From positions 186,001 to 250,000 of the forward strand of contig JAJVHV010000001.1 of NCBI GenBank assembly GCA_022072445.1: DNA of 64,000 bases, read 5' to 3'. A model generated the notes under the pieces. That model made no database searches, had not been told where the DNA came from, and saw nothing but the letters and a program-made list of their open reading frames with translations. Shown in pieces: positions 1-8,901 of the stretch (within the stretch, counting starts at the first letter, position 1; the number at the start of each line of letters is the position of its first letter). Origin of the DNA: Phycisphaerae bacterium. GTDB taxonomy: Bacteria; Planctomycetota; Phycisphaerae; UBA1845; Fen-1342. The translations under genes and the position numbers were made by a program.

Positions 1-579
1 GCTCGCCGCCACGCCTTCAACGTCAGCGACGAGGATTTCGACCGCACGTTCGGCCGCACGAGCCGCGACATCATCCGGCTACTAGCCGGCCGCACGCTGA
101 GCGATGCGGAAGTCCGAACGCTCGACGACGAAAAAGAGGCGCTCTACCGCGAGCTGGTGCGCGGCGTCGTGCCGCTGATGATCGGGGCGCGCGAGACGCT
201 CGAGGCCCTGCGCTCGGCCGGCCTGGCGCTGGCCGTGGCCACATCCGGCCCGCGCGACAACGTCGAACTGGTCCTGACCGAGACCGGCATCGCGACGTAC
301 TTCTCGGGCGTCGTGCATGGCGGCGACATCGAACGCGGTAAACCGGCGCCGGACTGCTTTCTGCTGGCCGCCGAACGCTTGCGGCGTTTGCCGGCGCGCT
401 GCGTGGTGGTTGAAGACGCACCGGTGGGGATCGAGGCGGCCCGTGCCGCGGGCATGCGCGTGGTCGCACTGGTGGGAACGCACGGCGAAGCGGTGCTCCG
501 CGCCGCCGGCGCCGATCGCGTCGTCGAGCGCCTCGCGCAGATCACGCCCGAGCTGGTGGCTGCGCTCGTGGCGGTGTAG
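1..579 (+). CDS. HAD-superfamily hydrolase, beta-phosphoglucomutase-like (5' truncated)
   Basis: The reading frame is open from base 1, so the N-terminus with the DxDG nucleophile motif lies outside the window. The visible part has the HAD core in order: a helical cap segment, motif II (VATSG, Thr/Ser), motif III with the conserved lysine (GKPAPDCFLLAAERL) and motif IV (VVVEDAPVGIEAARAAGM), where the acidic pair binds Mg2+. The VEDAPVGIEAA wording is typical of the beta-phosphoglucomutase / phosphatase-like subfamily. These enzymes move or remove phosphate from small metabolites in the cytoplasm; the substrate cannot be read from sequence. It is convergent with the peptidase gene that follows. 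Confidence 0.88.
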   Translation, partial: ARRHAFNVSDEDFDRTFGRTSRDIIRLLAGRTLSDAEVRTLDDEKEALYRELVRGVVPLMIGARETLEALRSAGLALAVATSGPRDNVELVLTETGIATYFSGVVHGGDIERGKPAPDCFLLAAERLRRLPARCVVVEDAPVGIEAARAAGMRVVALVGTHGEAVLRAAGADRVVERLAQITPELVAALVAV

Positions 580-600
580 CCCCGGCGGGGGGGCGGCTGC

Positions 601-815
601 CGGCTGCTCTACACAGCCGGGGGCGGCTGTGCCACACGCGGCCTTACAGATTCCCGAGCACAAACGCGTCGCGCATCTCGGTCACGTGCTCGTGCGGAAA
701 CAGTCCAGCCGAGGGCGGCTGCTCTACACAGCCGAGGGCGGCTGTGCCACACGCGGCCTTACAGATTCCCGAGCACAAACGCGTCGCGCATCTCGATCAC
801 GTGCTCGTGCGGGAA
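601..815. repeat. 115-bp-offset direct duplication of a peptidase gene 3' end
   Basis: Bases 601-700 and 716-815 are near-identical, with only a few substitutions. The second copy contains the genuine last codons and stop of the downstream minus-strand peptidase gene. The first repeats them (HEHVTEMRDAFVLGNL then stop) beyond the real stop, so it is a fossil 3'-end copy. Each copy also carries a degenerate version of the GC-rich palindrome seen intact near 15955, which may have mediated the duplication. Confidence 0.85.
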
Positions 816-3263
816 CAACCCGTGACCGGCGCGCGGGTAGAACATGACGTCGAACTGCTTCCCGGCCCGCTGAAGCTGATCCACAAACTGCACCGAATTC
901 TGAAAGTGCACATTGTCGTCCATCAGACCGTGCATGATCAGCAGCCGCCCATGCAGGTTCTTGGCCAGCTTCGTCGGCGACGTCCGCTCGTAGCCCTGCG
1001 GGTTGTTCTGTGGCGTACGCATGTAGCGCTCGGTGTAGATCGTGTCGTAGCAGCGCCAATCGGTCACCGGCGCGCCCGCCACGCCGAGCTTGAACATCGT
1101 GCTGTTGGTGAGGCAGAAGCTGGTCTGAAAACCGCCATAGCTGTGCCCGTGAATGCCGATCCGCTCCGGATCGGCCGGGTAATTCGCGATCAGCCACCGC
1201 AGCCCGTCTTCCAGGTCCTGGCATTCGCTGACGCCCAGCCGCATGTAGTTCTGCCAGGCCGAGACGGCGCCCTGCCCGCTGCACGAGCGGTTGTCGCACA
1301 CCCACACCATGTAGCCCTGCTGGGCGAAATACTGCGAGTGCATCAGCCCGCCGCCCTGCCACGCGTTCCGTACGCTCGGCGCGTGCGGCCCCGAATACGT
1401 GTAGCTCCAGACCGGATACTTCTTCCCCTCCTCCATCCGCGGCGGCAGCACGAGCATCGCATTCATGATGTAGCCGTCGCGGGTCGGCACGCGCAGGAAC
1501 TTCACCTCGCCCAGCTCGAACTCGTGAATCGTCTTCACCTCGTTGGCGCTGATGACGCGCAGCAGCGAGCCGTCGCCGTGCCGCAAGTCGACGCGCGGCG
1601 CCGTCATGACGTTGCTGTACGTGTCGAAGAAGTATCGGAATCGCGGATCGAAATTGACGCGATGATCGAAGCCGGGCTCGGTCAGCCGCTCCAGCCCGCT
1701 GCCGTCGAGCTGCACGCGATACGCGTTCGACTGGATCGGGCTGTCGCGCGTGCCCGACAGATAAACCCAGCCCGCGGTCTCGTCGACGCCGTGCAGCGTG
1801 CGTGCCTCCCAGTCGCCACTCGTCACGCGCGTGATCAGTTCCCCGTCGCGCGCGTAATGATAAATGTGCCGCCAGCCGTCGCGCTGGCTCGACCACAGAA
1901 ACGACCCGTCGGCCAGCCAGTGCGGCGTGCCGATCACGTCCACCCACGCGGGCGAGTTCTCGCGGAACAGATTTCTTGACGCGCCGCTGACCGGGTCGGC
2001 CTCGTTCAGATCGAGCCAGGTCTGCTCGCGGTCCTGGACCTGGTACATCAGTTTCCCGTCAGGCGCCCAGCTCACCCGCACGATCAGGAATTCGCCGCCC
2101 TCGTACGCCGAGAGATCGACCCACGTCGTCACGCCCGTGTCAGCGCCGACGATGCCCAGCCGCGCCGTCGGGTTCTTGTCGCCCGCCTTGGGGTAGTGCG
2201 TCGCTTCGATCCGCAGGTGATAGGGCAGTTGGTCGGCGATGCTGTAGCGCGGCACGCCTTCTTCGTTAAGCTGGATGTATGCCAGCCGCTTGCCATCGGG
2301 ACTCCACCAATACGCCGGCCTGCCATGGCCGAACACTTCCTCGGCGTAGACCCAGTCAAGAACGCCGTTGCGCAAGTCCTGGCTGCCGCCGCTGGTCAGC
2401 CGCGTGAGTTTCCCGCCCGGCGCGTCGAAGTCGATGACGTGCAGGTCGTAGTCGCGCGCGAACGCCATGAACCGGCCGTCGGGGCTCAGCCGCGGCATGT
2501 CGAACGCGCCGTCGCCCACGTCGACCCGCCGCAGCACGGTCTCGCCATCCGCGTGCCGTGCCACCGCCGACTTCGCCGCCGCGCCGTCGATCCGCCCGGC
2601 GATCTCCGGCTCCTCCCACTCATCCCCGATAACGGCCTTGTCGTGCGGGTCGGCGGCGGCGGGCTCGAAGTCATAGACGTAGTAACACTTGTTGTGCCGG
2701 AAAACCGCCCGCGCGCGGTCCTCGGTCAGCATGCCCGGCTCGCGGGCGATGCGCGTCACGGCGTCGGCGTCGAAGTCGCCGCTGGCGCGCAGCGCCTGCT
2801 CGAAGCGCTCGACGTCGTACGGCGGAGTCGCCCGGTCGCTGACCGCGTCGACGCGCATTTGCATGCCGTCGCGGCGGTGCAGAAAGCTGCGGCCGTCGCT
2901 GAGCCACGCAAAGCCGGATTCGATGTGTCCATCGAAATCAACCCGGTTTTCCGGGCCGAACAGCATCTCGCGCGTCAGGCGTTTCAGCGCGGGTGCGCTC
3001 GACGACGCCGGCGCCGCGTCGTCCCCATCAGCCGGCTCGCTCGCGGCAGCCGCCGGTTCGCTTGTGGCAGCCTCCGGCGCTGGCACGACCTCCGACTCCT
3101 CCGTCGGACGCGATTGCCACGTGACCGCTTCCTCGTCCTCGACCGCCTGGCTCCCGGTTGCGGGCGCCGTCGTCGAGCTGGACGCTGTCGGCGGTTCGGT
3201 TTGCTCCTGCGGCGCGACGCCGAGTGCGACCAGCGTCATCAGCCAGATGATTGCAGTTGTCAT
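759..3263 (-). CDS. S9 family peptidase, dipeptidyl peptidase IV type, secreted
   Basis: An 834-residue protein with an N-terminal signal peptide (MTTAIIWLMTLVALGVA), a Pro/Ala/Glu-rich linker, a DPP-IV-type beta-propeller and a C-terminal alpha/beta-hydrolase domain. The double-glutamate motif that anchors the substrate amino terminus in DPP IV is present (DWVYAEEVFG, about residue 305). The catalytic triad is visible as Ser in GHSYGGF (about 707), Asp in LMDDNVHF (about 780) and His in RAGHGLF (about 814). Family members release X-Pro or X-Ala dipeptides, so a role in periplasmic or extracellular peptide use is expected. Length fits the family. The duplicated fragment of its 3' end lies just downstream. 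Confidence 0.95.
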   Translation of the reverse strand: MTTAIIWLMTLVALGVAPQEQTEPPTASSSTTAPATGSQAVEDEEAVTWQSRPTEESEVVPAPEAATSEPAAAASEPADGDDAAPASSSAPALKRLTREMLFGPENRVDFDGHIESGFAWLSDGRSFLHRRDGMQMRVDAVSDRATPPYDVERFEQALRASGDFDADAVTRIAREPGMLTEDRARAVFRHNKCYYVYDFEPAAADPHDKAVIGDEWEEPEIAGRIDGAAAKSAVARHADGETVLRRVDVGDGAFDMPRLSPDGRFMAFARDYDLHVIDFDAPGGKLTRLTSGGSQDLRNGVLDWVYAEEVFGHGRPAYWWSPDGKRLAYIQLNEEGVPRYSIADQLPYHLRIEATHYPKAGDKNPTARLGIVGADTGVTTWVDLSAYEGGEFLIVRVSWAPDGKLMYQVQDREQTWLDLNEADPVSGASRNLFRENSPAWVDVIGTPHWLADGSFLWSSQRDGWRHIYHYARDGELITRVTSGDWEARTLHGVDETAGWVYLSGTRDSPIQSNAYRVQLDGSGLERLTEPGFDHRVNFDPRFRYFFDTYSNVMTAPRVDLRHGDGSLLRVISANEVKTIHEFELGEVKFLRVPTRDGYIMNAMLVLPPRMEEGKKYPVWSYTYSGPHAPSVRNAWQGGGLMHSQYFAQQGYMVWVCDNRSCSGQGAVSAWQNYMRLGVSECQDLEDGLRWLIANYPADPERIGIHGHSYGGFQTSFCLTNSTMFKLGVAGAPVTDWRCYDTIYTERYMRTPQNNPQGYERTSPTKLAKNLHGRLLIMHGLMDDNVHFQNSVQFVDQLQRAGKQFDVMFYPRAGHGLFPHEHVIEMRDAFVLGNL

Positions 3264-3434
3264 GAGTCCGATCTCAGGTCACGTGCCAATCGAAAAACTC
3301 GACCCTGCCGGGTCCGCATATTCGTGCCTCGGACCCGCGCTCGCCGCGGGTTATCGCGCATTCGCCCGGCACGGTCAACCCATGCCACCAATCGCGCCCG
3401 GCGCGCCGCGCGCGCGGCGCTCCGCGCCGCGCAT

Positions 3435-3503
3435 CCGCGACCGCGCGATCCGAGCCGCGACCGCGCGATCCGAGCCGCGACCGCGCGATCCGAGCCGCGA
3501 CCG
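3435..3503. repeat. 20-bp tandem repeat, about 3.5 copies
   Basis: The unit CCGCGACCGCGCGATCCGAG occurs three times head to tail at 3435-3494, followed by a partial fourth copy. There are no spacers, so it is not a CRISPR. It lies in the upstream region of the divergent peptidase and secreted-propeller genes. Confidence 0.9.
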
Positions 3504-3509
3504 TAAGGG

Positions 3510-3579
3510 AGCGGTTTCTTAGCCCCGCGCAAGGATCGCTCGACCGTAGCTCGCACCCCCGCTCGGCTAAGAAACCGCT
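3510..3579. repeat. Inverted repeat, 15-bp arms
   Basis: The arms AGCGGTTTCTTAGCC (3510-3524) and GGCTAAGAAACCGCT (3565-3579) are perfect reverse complements around a 40-bp centre. They follow directly on the tandem repeat. This looks like a dispersed intergenic repeat rather than a terminator, since no T-run follows. Confidence 0.85.
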
Positions 3580-3625
3580 TGCTGACGCGCGCGGCTCGAT
3601 TCCAGCGCCCACGGTGGCACGATCT

Positions 3626-3654
3626 TGATCGCTCCCGGCGCCGCGAATATAATA
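3626..3654 (+). promoter_or_regulatory. Sigma70-like promoter for the secreted propeller gene
   Basis: A -35 box TTGATC (3626-3631) is followed by a 17-bp spacer and a perfect -10 box TATAAT (3649-3654). The predicted transcript start lies about 45-50 bases before the ATG at 3709. This is the best promoter match in the window. Confidence 0.65.
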
Positions 3655-3708
3655 GAAACCGCTGGGTCTCGGACCACTCAGTTTCTCTGCACCCCTAGGA
3701 GCACGCCG

Positions 3709-5991
3709 ATGTCTCAACGCGCCGGCAACGCACTCGTCCTGGCCGCATCACTCACGATGGTGTTTGCGGCCAGCGCTCACGAAGGCGACCCCAAGATTCG
3801 CGACCGGCAGCCGGCTTATACCGGACCCGGCTGGACCAAGGACGCCAATCACGGCGAGCCGCCCGCGCGGGCTTTCACCGCCAGCGGCGTCGAGTTGCTC
3901 GCCTGGCTGCCCGTCACGCAGTTCGGCGCGCAGAACGACTCGGCGAACAGTTGCTGGGGATACGTTTCGCCGGGCGGACATGAATACGCGATTATCGGCT
4001 TGTCCGATGGCACTGGCTTCGTGCGCGTGACCAATCCCGGCAGCCCGCAGATCGCCGGTTTCATCGCCGGCCCGGAGAGCCTGTGGCGCGACGTGAAGGT
4101 CCACGGCCAATATTGCTACGCCGTCAGCGAAGGCGGCAGCGGCATCCAAGTCATCAGCATGGCGAACATCGACAGCAACTCGGTGTCGCTTGTGCGGACG
4201 GTGACCACCGGCGGCACGACGGCGACGCACACGCTGGCGGTGAACAACGACACGGGCTATCTGTACCGCGCGGGCGGCGGTTCGTCCGCCGGCCTGCGGA
4301 TTTACAACCTGAATTCCGACCCGTCCAACCCGCAGTACGTCGGGCAGTGGACCGACCGCTACGTGCACGAGGCGCAGATCGTCAAATACACCTCGGGTAC
4401 GTACGCCGGCAAGGAAATCGCGTTTCTCTACTCCGATAACACCAGCGGCGGCGGACAGGCCTCGATCGACGTCGTCGAGGTGAACGTCGGCGGCGTCCCT
4501 GGGACTGTGTCGAATATCTCCCGCAAGATCTACACGGGCGGCCAGTTCTCGCACCAGGGATGGCTGTCGGCCGACAAGCGCTACATCTATCTCGATGACG
4601 AGCTGGACGAGGGCAACACGGTCAGCCTGACCACCACGCTCGTTTTCGACGCCCAGAACCTCTCCAGCCTGGTGCAATTGCCCGCGTTCACCAACACCTC
4701 CACCGCGATCGGCCACAACCTCTACGTCAAGGGCAACTGGATCTACGAGGCCAACTACACCAGCGGCCTGCGCATCTTCGACGCCACCAACCCCACCGCC
4801 CCCGTCGAGATCGCTTATTTCGACACCGACGCCGCGACCGACGCGCCGACCTTCAACCGCCTTTGGAACAACTATCCGTTCCTCCCGAGCGGCATTGTGA
4901 TCGGCAGCGACATCGAGCAGGGCCTGTTCGTCTGGCGCGTGACGTATGGCGCGCTCGACTTCGACTATCCCAACGGCCGCCCCGATACGATCAGCCCCGC
5001 GGGCCAGACGCTGCGCGTGCTGGTCGCTGCCGGCAGCGGCCATACGCTCGACGACGCCAGCCCGACGCTCTTCTACGACGCGGGCGCAGGCTTCGTCGCC
5101 GCTCCGATGACGCAAGTGTCGGCAGGTGTCTATGACGCCGAGTTTCCCGCGCTGCCCTGCGGAACCGTTGTGAACTACTACGTCTCCGCCGAGACCACCG
5201 GCGGCATCGTCAACACCGACCCGGGCAACGCGCCGACCGGCTTCTATTCAACCACGGTCGCCACCAGCGTCACACCCGTCTTCGACGACAACTTCGGCAC
5301 GAACAAGGGCTGGACCATCACCAACACCAGCGTCACCGACGGCGCCTGGGTGCGCGGCAGCCCGCTGACCGGCAACAATGGCGGCCGCGGCGACCCGGCC
5401 GACGACTACGACGGCAACAACGCCGCCTACGTCACGGGCAACAACGTCGATCAGGACCTCGACGGCGGCCCGACGCGGCTGGTCTCGCCGACGTTCATCC
5501 TCGACAGCAACCTGACCTACGTCGTCTCGTACGCGCGCTGGTTCACCAACGACGACGCCGACGCCGACCGGCTGACCGTCGAAGTCTCGAACAACAACGG
5601 CACGTCGTGGGTGCAGGTCGAAAACGTGGGCGGTGCTTCGGGCTGGGTGTTCCACTCGTTCAGCCTGAACGACTATGTCGCGCCGAGCGCCCAGGTCAAG
5701 CTGCGCTTCAGCGCCACCGACAACCCGAATAACTCGGTCACCGAAGCCGCCCTCGACGCCTTCGCCATCACCGCGATCGAATGCGACAGCGGCTACCCGC
5801 TCGGCGACATGAACTGCGACGGCAGCGTGAATGGATTCGACATCGACGGCTTCACGCTGGCCCTGACCGACCCGGCCGGCTACGCCTCCACCTATCCCGA
5901 CTGCGACATCAACCTCGGCGATACCAATAGCGACGGCTCGGTCAACGGATTCGACATCGACGAATTCGTGGCGATCCTCGGCGGCGGTTGA
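3709..5991 (+). CDS. Secreted choice-of-anchor B-like beta-propeller protein with dockerin tail
   Basis: A 760-residue protein. The ATG at 3709 was chosen because AGGAG sits just upstream and a signal peptide follows (MSQRAGNALVLAASLTMVFAASA). The first 420 or so residues resemble the choice-of-anchor B family: repeated LVIVD-like propeller units (GFVRVTNPGSPQIAGF, LRIFDATNPTAPVEIAYF). A central segment looks like a beta-sandwich (VFDDNFGTNKGWTITN onward). The C-terminus is a dockerin-like tail with two DxNxDGxxNxxD calcium loops, ending ILGGG. Eight genes at 49.8-63.9 kb share this tail. Exported; exact function unknown. Confidence 0.88.
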   Translation: MSQRAGNALVLAASLTMVFAASAHEGDPKIRDRQPAYTGPGWTKDANHGEPPARAFTASGVELLAWLPVTQFGAQNDSANSCWGYVSPGGHEYAIIGLSDGTGFVRVTNPGSPQIAGFIAGPESLWRDVKVHGQYCYAVSEGGSGIQVISMANIDSNSVSLVRTVTTGGTTATHTLAVNNDTGYLYRAGGGSSAGLRIYNLNSDPSNPQYVGQWTDRYVHEAQIVKYTSGTYAGKEIAFLYSDNTSGGGQASIDVVEVNVGGVPGTVSNISRKIYTGGQFSHQGWLSADKRYIYLDDELDEGNTVSLTTTLVFDAQNLSSLVQLPAFTNTSTAIGHNLYVKGNWIYEANYTSGLRIFDATNPTAPVEIAYFDTDAATDAPTFNRLWNNYPFLPSGIVIGSDIEQGLFVWRVTYGALDFDYPNGRPDTISPAGQTLRVLVAAGSGHTLDDASPTLFYDAGAGFVAAPMTQVSAGVYDAEFPALPCGTVVNYYVSAETTGGIVNTDPGNAPTGFYSTTVATSVTPVFDDNFGTNKGWTITNTSVTDGAWVRGSPLTGNNGGRGDPADDYDGNNAAYVTGNNVDQDLDGGPTRLVSPTFILDSNLTYVVSYARWFTNDDADADRLTVEVSNNNGTSWVQVENVGGASGWVFHSFSLNDYVAPSAQVKLRFSATDNPNNSVTEAALDAFAITAIECDSGYPLGDMNCDGSVNGFDIDGFTLALTDPAGYASTYPDCDINLGDTNSDGSVNGFDIDEFVAILGGG

Positions 5992-6073
5992 TCGCCGGCG
6001 AAATGCGGGAGCCGGCGCGCGATTGCCGCCGGCCCCTTCCTCGACAGGTCTTGCATGCGGCGCCGGCGCGGGT

Positions 6074-7186
6074 TCACTCCGCCGGCGCCGCGGCGTTGTC
6101 CGCCCCTTGCGCCCGCTCAGCCGGCAAGCCGCCCTGCGCGGCGGACTCAGCCGCTGTCGCCGATAACTCGACGGCGCCGCATCGTTCGCAGGCCGGCCCA
6201 TGCTGCTGCCCGATGGTCCGCCCACAGGCGTCGCACGTCGCCTGGCCCTTCCAGAACAGGGTCATGACGCGCATGATCGCCTGAAGCGGCCTGTCGTAGA
6301 TATCGGCAATGCCCACCTGGGCGCCCTCGACCGCGACCAACAGACCGATCGGCGTGAGCGTCATGCTGGTTCCCGGCGACTGAACGCGGCCGTAGCGGAT
6401 CGCCCGCACCTCACCCCACTTCAGCTCGCCCGTAACTTCGAACTGCGACAGTGCAAAGCCCGCGGGTGTCACCACCAGCTCCGACGCCAGACCCTTGCGC
6501 GCCACGTCGACCGGTCGGAAGGCGCTCGCGATCAGGAACGCCGCGCCGATGATCATGCCCCAGCCGGACAGCACGATGCCCGCTTCCTCGCGCACCGCGC
6601 CGCGCACACTGATCGCTGCGGCCAGCGACCCCGCCAGCAGCGCAAGCCCGACCGCCAGCCGCCGTTCGTTGCGCCACGGCAGCCTGAACCGTCGCGCCGC
6701 GTACGAATACACCTTGTCCGCCCCGAATATGTCGGCCGCCGCACGCCGATAGTGCTCCAGTGTGCCGCCTCCACGGCGCCCGCCGAATCCGACCCGCGCC
6801 AGCAACTGCTCCAGGACCAGCCCCGGAGGCAGGTTGAGCCGCGCCGGAACGTGTATGGCGTGACCCTCTTGCCGGACAGTCAGCTCGCCGACCGGCCGGC
6901 GATTGGGGCGCGTGCGGCCCGATCCGGCCCCTGCCGCCACGTGCACCACCGCCGGATAGTCGATCCGCTCCGGCACCGGTTGCTCCTGCACCAGCGCGTC
7001 GGGCTCGAAGCGGGCCGCGAAGCGCGGCCGTCGCGTCAGCAGCAGCGCCACGCCCAGCAGCGGAAGCGTGATCAGCGGCCAGCGCTCCCATGCGGCCGGC
7101 GCCACGTACGCCAGCACCAGCGCTGCTGCGGAGCCCAGCGCACAGACGATCGCTCCGATCGGCGGCCCGCGCCGCGCTTGAATCAA
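6074..7186 (-). CDS. Membrane protein with C-terminal zinc ribbon, unknown function
   Basis: A 370-residue protein. The TTG start at 7186 overlaps the stop of the upstream gene as TTGA, with GGAG just before it; longer upstream frames are out-of-frame readings of the protease gene. Two hydrophobic hairpins are visible, near residues 8-50 and 195-250. Near the C-terminus CDACG and CERCG pairs form a likely zinc ribbon, followed by an Ala-rich tail. It is the third gene of a translationally coupled trio with the CPBP protease. I recognise no family. Confidence 0.75.
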   Translation of the reverse strand: MIQARRGPPIGAIVCALGSAAALVLAYVAPAAWERWPLITLPLLGVALLLTRRPRFAARFEPDALVQEQPVPERIDYPAVVHVAAGAGSGRTRPNRRPVGELTVRQEGHAIHVPARLNLPPGLVLEQLLARVGFGGRRGGGTLEHYRRAAADIFGADKVYSYAARRFRLPWRNERRLAVGLALLAGSLAAAISVRGAVREEAGIVLSGWGMIIGAAFLIASAFRPVDVARKGLASELVVTPAGFALSQFEVTGELKWGEVRAIRYGRVQSPGTSMTLTPIGLLVAVEGAQVGIADIYDRPLQAIMRVMTLFWKGQATCDACGRTIGQQHGPACERCGAVELSATAAESAAQGGLPAERAQGADNAAAPAE

Positions 7187-8172
7187 TTCTCCGCGCACTT
7201 CCGCAACTCCATCCACAGAACCGCCGCGTTGTGCAGCGTGTGCAGCAGCATCGGCAGCAACAGGCTGCCCGTCGCGACGCGTACCAGACCGAAGCCGAGC
7301 CCGACGACCGTCAATATCGGAATGCTCAGTGGGCTGTAGATGTGTGCCAGCCCGAACATGATCGAGGAAACCAGCACCGCCCCGCCCGTTCCCATCGCGC
7401 CGCGCAGGTGGCCCAGCGCGACGAAGCGGAAGAACCACTCCTCCACGACGCCCGGCTCGACGCAGATCGTGAGGAACGCAACCAGCAGCACGACCGGCGT
7501 GGGCGTCTCGATGCGCAGCCCGTCTTCGATCCACTCCGCCTGCAAGTACGTCCGAAGCAGCGTGTGATAGCCAACGTTGGCCGCCAGCAGCAGCGCCAGC
7601 AGCGGCAGTGCCGCCAGCCACGTCGCGGTTCGAAGCGCCGCCGCCGGCCGCGGCACCGCCGCCGGCCGCGGAATGAACCGCGTCGAAACGAGGATCACAA
7701 ACAACCAGAGCCCCTCCAGAATCAACGTCGCACGGTTGACGTCAAAGAGAGACTGAACGTCCTCGGTCGACTCGGTCGCGCTGGCGATCAGCCCAACCGC
7801 GGCCGAAATCGCCAATAGCACGGCATAGCTCGCCAGCACCCGCATGACGCCCCGGTCTTCCGCGCGCCCCACAGAGCGCGCCGCGCCCGGCGCCGCCCCC
7901 AGCAGCGCCGCCCCGCACCATTCGCACAACAGCCCGGCGCGCGTCGCGCGGCGGCAACGCCAGCACTCGACCGGCGCCGGCGGCGCGATCGCCGCGGGTG
8001 CCTCGACCGTTGCCGGCAGCTCCACGGACACCTGAGCCCCGTTCGCCGAGGCGGTTTCGCCGCCCGGATCGAGCGACGGCTCCGCGGGCGCGGCCGGATG
8101 TGATGCGTCGTCCGGCGGGCCACCTGCTGTGTCGGGCGCATCGCCCCGCTCACCCGCTCCTTCGCTGTTCAC
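7183..8172 (-). CDS. CPBP family intramembrane metalloprotease with N-terminal zinc ribbon
   Basis: A 329-residue protein with a GTG start at 8172 that overlaps the upstream stop as GTGA. After a low-complexity Pro/Ala N-terminus comes a zinc ribbon (CWRCRRATRAGLLCEWCG), then multiple membrane helices. The CPBP (type II CAAX protease / bacteriocin-processing) motifs are in order: EEWFFRF (EExxxR), FGLAHIY and LLHTLHN. Family members are membrane-embedded glutamate or metal proteases; the substrate is unknown. It sits between two other membrane genes joined by 4-bp overlaps, so the three products are probably made together. Confidence 0.9.
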   Translation of the reverse strand: MNSEGAGERGDAPDTAGGPPDDASHPAAPAEPSLDPGGETASANGAQVSVELPATVEAPAAIAPPAPVECWRCRRATRAGLLCEWCGAALLGAAPGAARSVGRAEDRGVMRVLASYAVLLAISAAVGLIASATESTEDVQSLFDVNRATLILEGLWLFVILVSTRFIPRPAAVPRPAAALRTATWLAALPLLALLLAANVGYHTLLRTYLQAEWIEDGLRIETPTPVVLLVAFLTICVEPGVVEEWFFRFVALGHLRGAMGTGGAVLVSSIMFGLAHIYSPLSIPILTVVGLGFGLVRVATGSLLLPMLLHTLHNAAVLWMELRKCAEN

Positions 8173-8702
8173 GCCGTCACGCTCTTGCCGGCGCGCTCAT
8201 AGGCCAGCGCGGCGGACACCGCCTTGGCCATCACAAGGATGATCAAGAGCTTGATGATCAAACCTCGTAACAGCGTCGTGGGATCGAGCAGGCCGAAGAT
8301 CGCCATGGACGCGATGTACAGAACCAGCCCGGTCACCGTCATCACCACCGGCTTGCGGCTGACGAGCGCGGCGAGCACGAGGTAAACGACGCCGATGGCG
8401 ATCGCGCCGCCGAAGATCAGATAGCCGGTCCGCGCCACGGTCGCTCGCGCCTTTTCGTGCGCCCCCGGGTCCGTGTCCTCCAGCCGCAGGCCCTGCTTGG
8501 CCAGCTCAGCGCTCAGCAACGTGTCGACCTGTGAATCGAACATCGCCAGCAGCACGGCGTTTGCCAGAATCGTCAGTATTCCGACGGCGATGAAGATGCC
8601 ACTCGCAACGCGAAGCTGCTTCTTGCGCGCTTCCTGGGCCAGCGAGGAAAGCTCACCGCCGAGAGACGGCAGTCCGGATGCCCCTTGAGGTAACGTGCTC
8701 AT
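8169..8702 (-). CDS. Four-helix membrane protein, unknown function
   Basis: A 177-residue protein with a short polar N-terminus and four predicted membrane segments (roughly residues 33-55, 95-115, 120-140 and 145-165). No known catalytic motif is seen. It is the first gene of the CPBP-protease operon, and its stop overlaps the next start. A promoter-like site lies about 60 bases upstream. It may be a partner of the protease, but that rests on position only. Confidence 0.8.
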   Translation of the reverse strand: MSTLPQGASGLPSLGGELSSLAQEARKKQLRVASGIFIAVGILTILANAVLLAMFDSQVDTLLSAELAKQGLRLEDTDPGAHEKARATVARTGYLIFGGAIAIGVVYLVLAALVSRKPVVMTVTGLVLYIASMAIFGLLDPTTLLRGLIIKLLIILVMAKAVSAALAYERAGKSVTA

Positions 8703-8764
8703 TTTTCCGTCCCGACGGAAGAAGTGCTGCCTGCCGCGGGTCGCACGCGCGCCGCGACGCTTTC

Positions 8765-8794
8765 ATCCTAGCAGACCGGCCGCCAGCGCCGCAA
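8765..8794 (-). promoter_or_regulatory. Candidate promoter of the CPBP-protease operon
   Basis: Read on the minus strand, TTGCGG (8789-8794) and TAGGAT (8765-8770) are separated by 18 bp, about 60 bases upstream of the ATG at 8702. This is a consensus match by eye only. Confidence 0.4.
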
Positions 8795-8901
8795 TTCGGG
8801 CAGATACCGCGGGTATGCACCGCCGTAACCACTTCCCGCGTGATCGTGCGAATGATCCGCACCGCGTCGCCCTCGAGCGTCACCGTTGTGCGCAGCGAGC
8901 A

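Noticed and set aside
744-1979. A 411-codon plus-strand frame over the DPP-IV-type gene
   Set aside because: Antisense shadow of a clearly real peptidase with its catalytic triad on the minus strand.
3435-3503. Possible CRISPR array
   Set aside because: The 20-bp units are contiguous with no spacers and no cas gene is near.
6074-7621. Long start at 7621 for the zinc-ribbon membrane gene
   Set aside because: The extra 145 codons are an out-of-frame reading of the CPBP gene; the TTGA overlap with GGAG explains the start.
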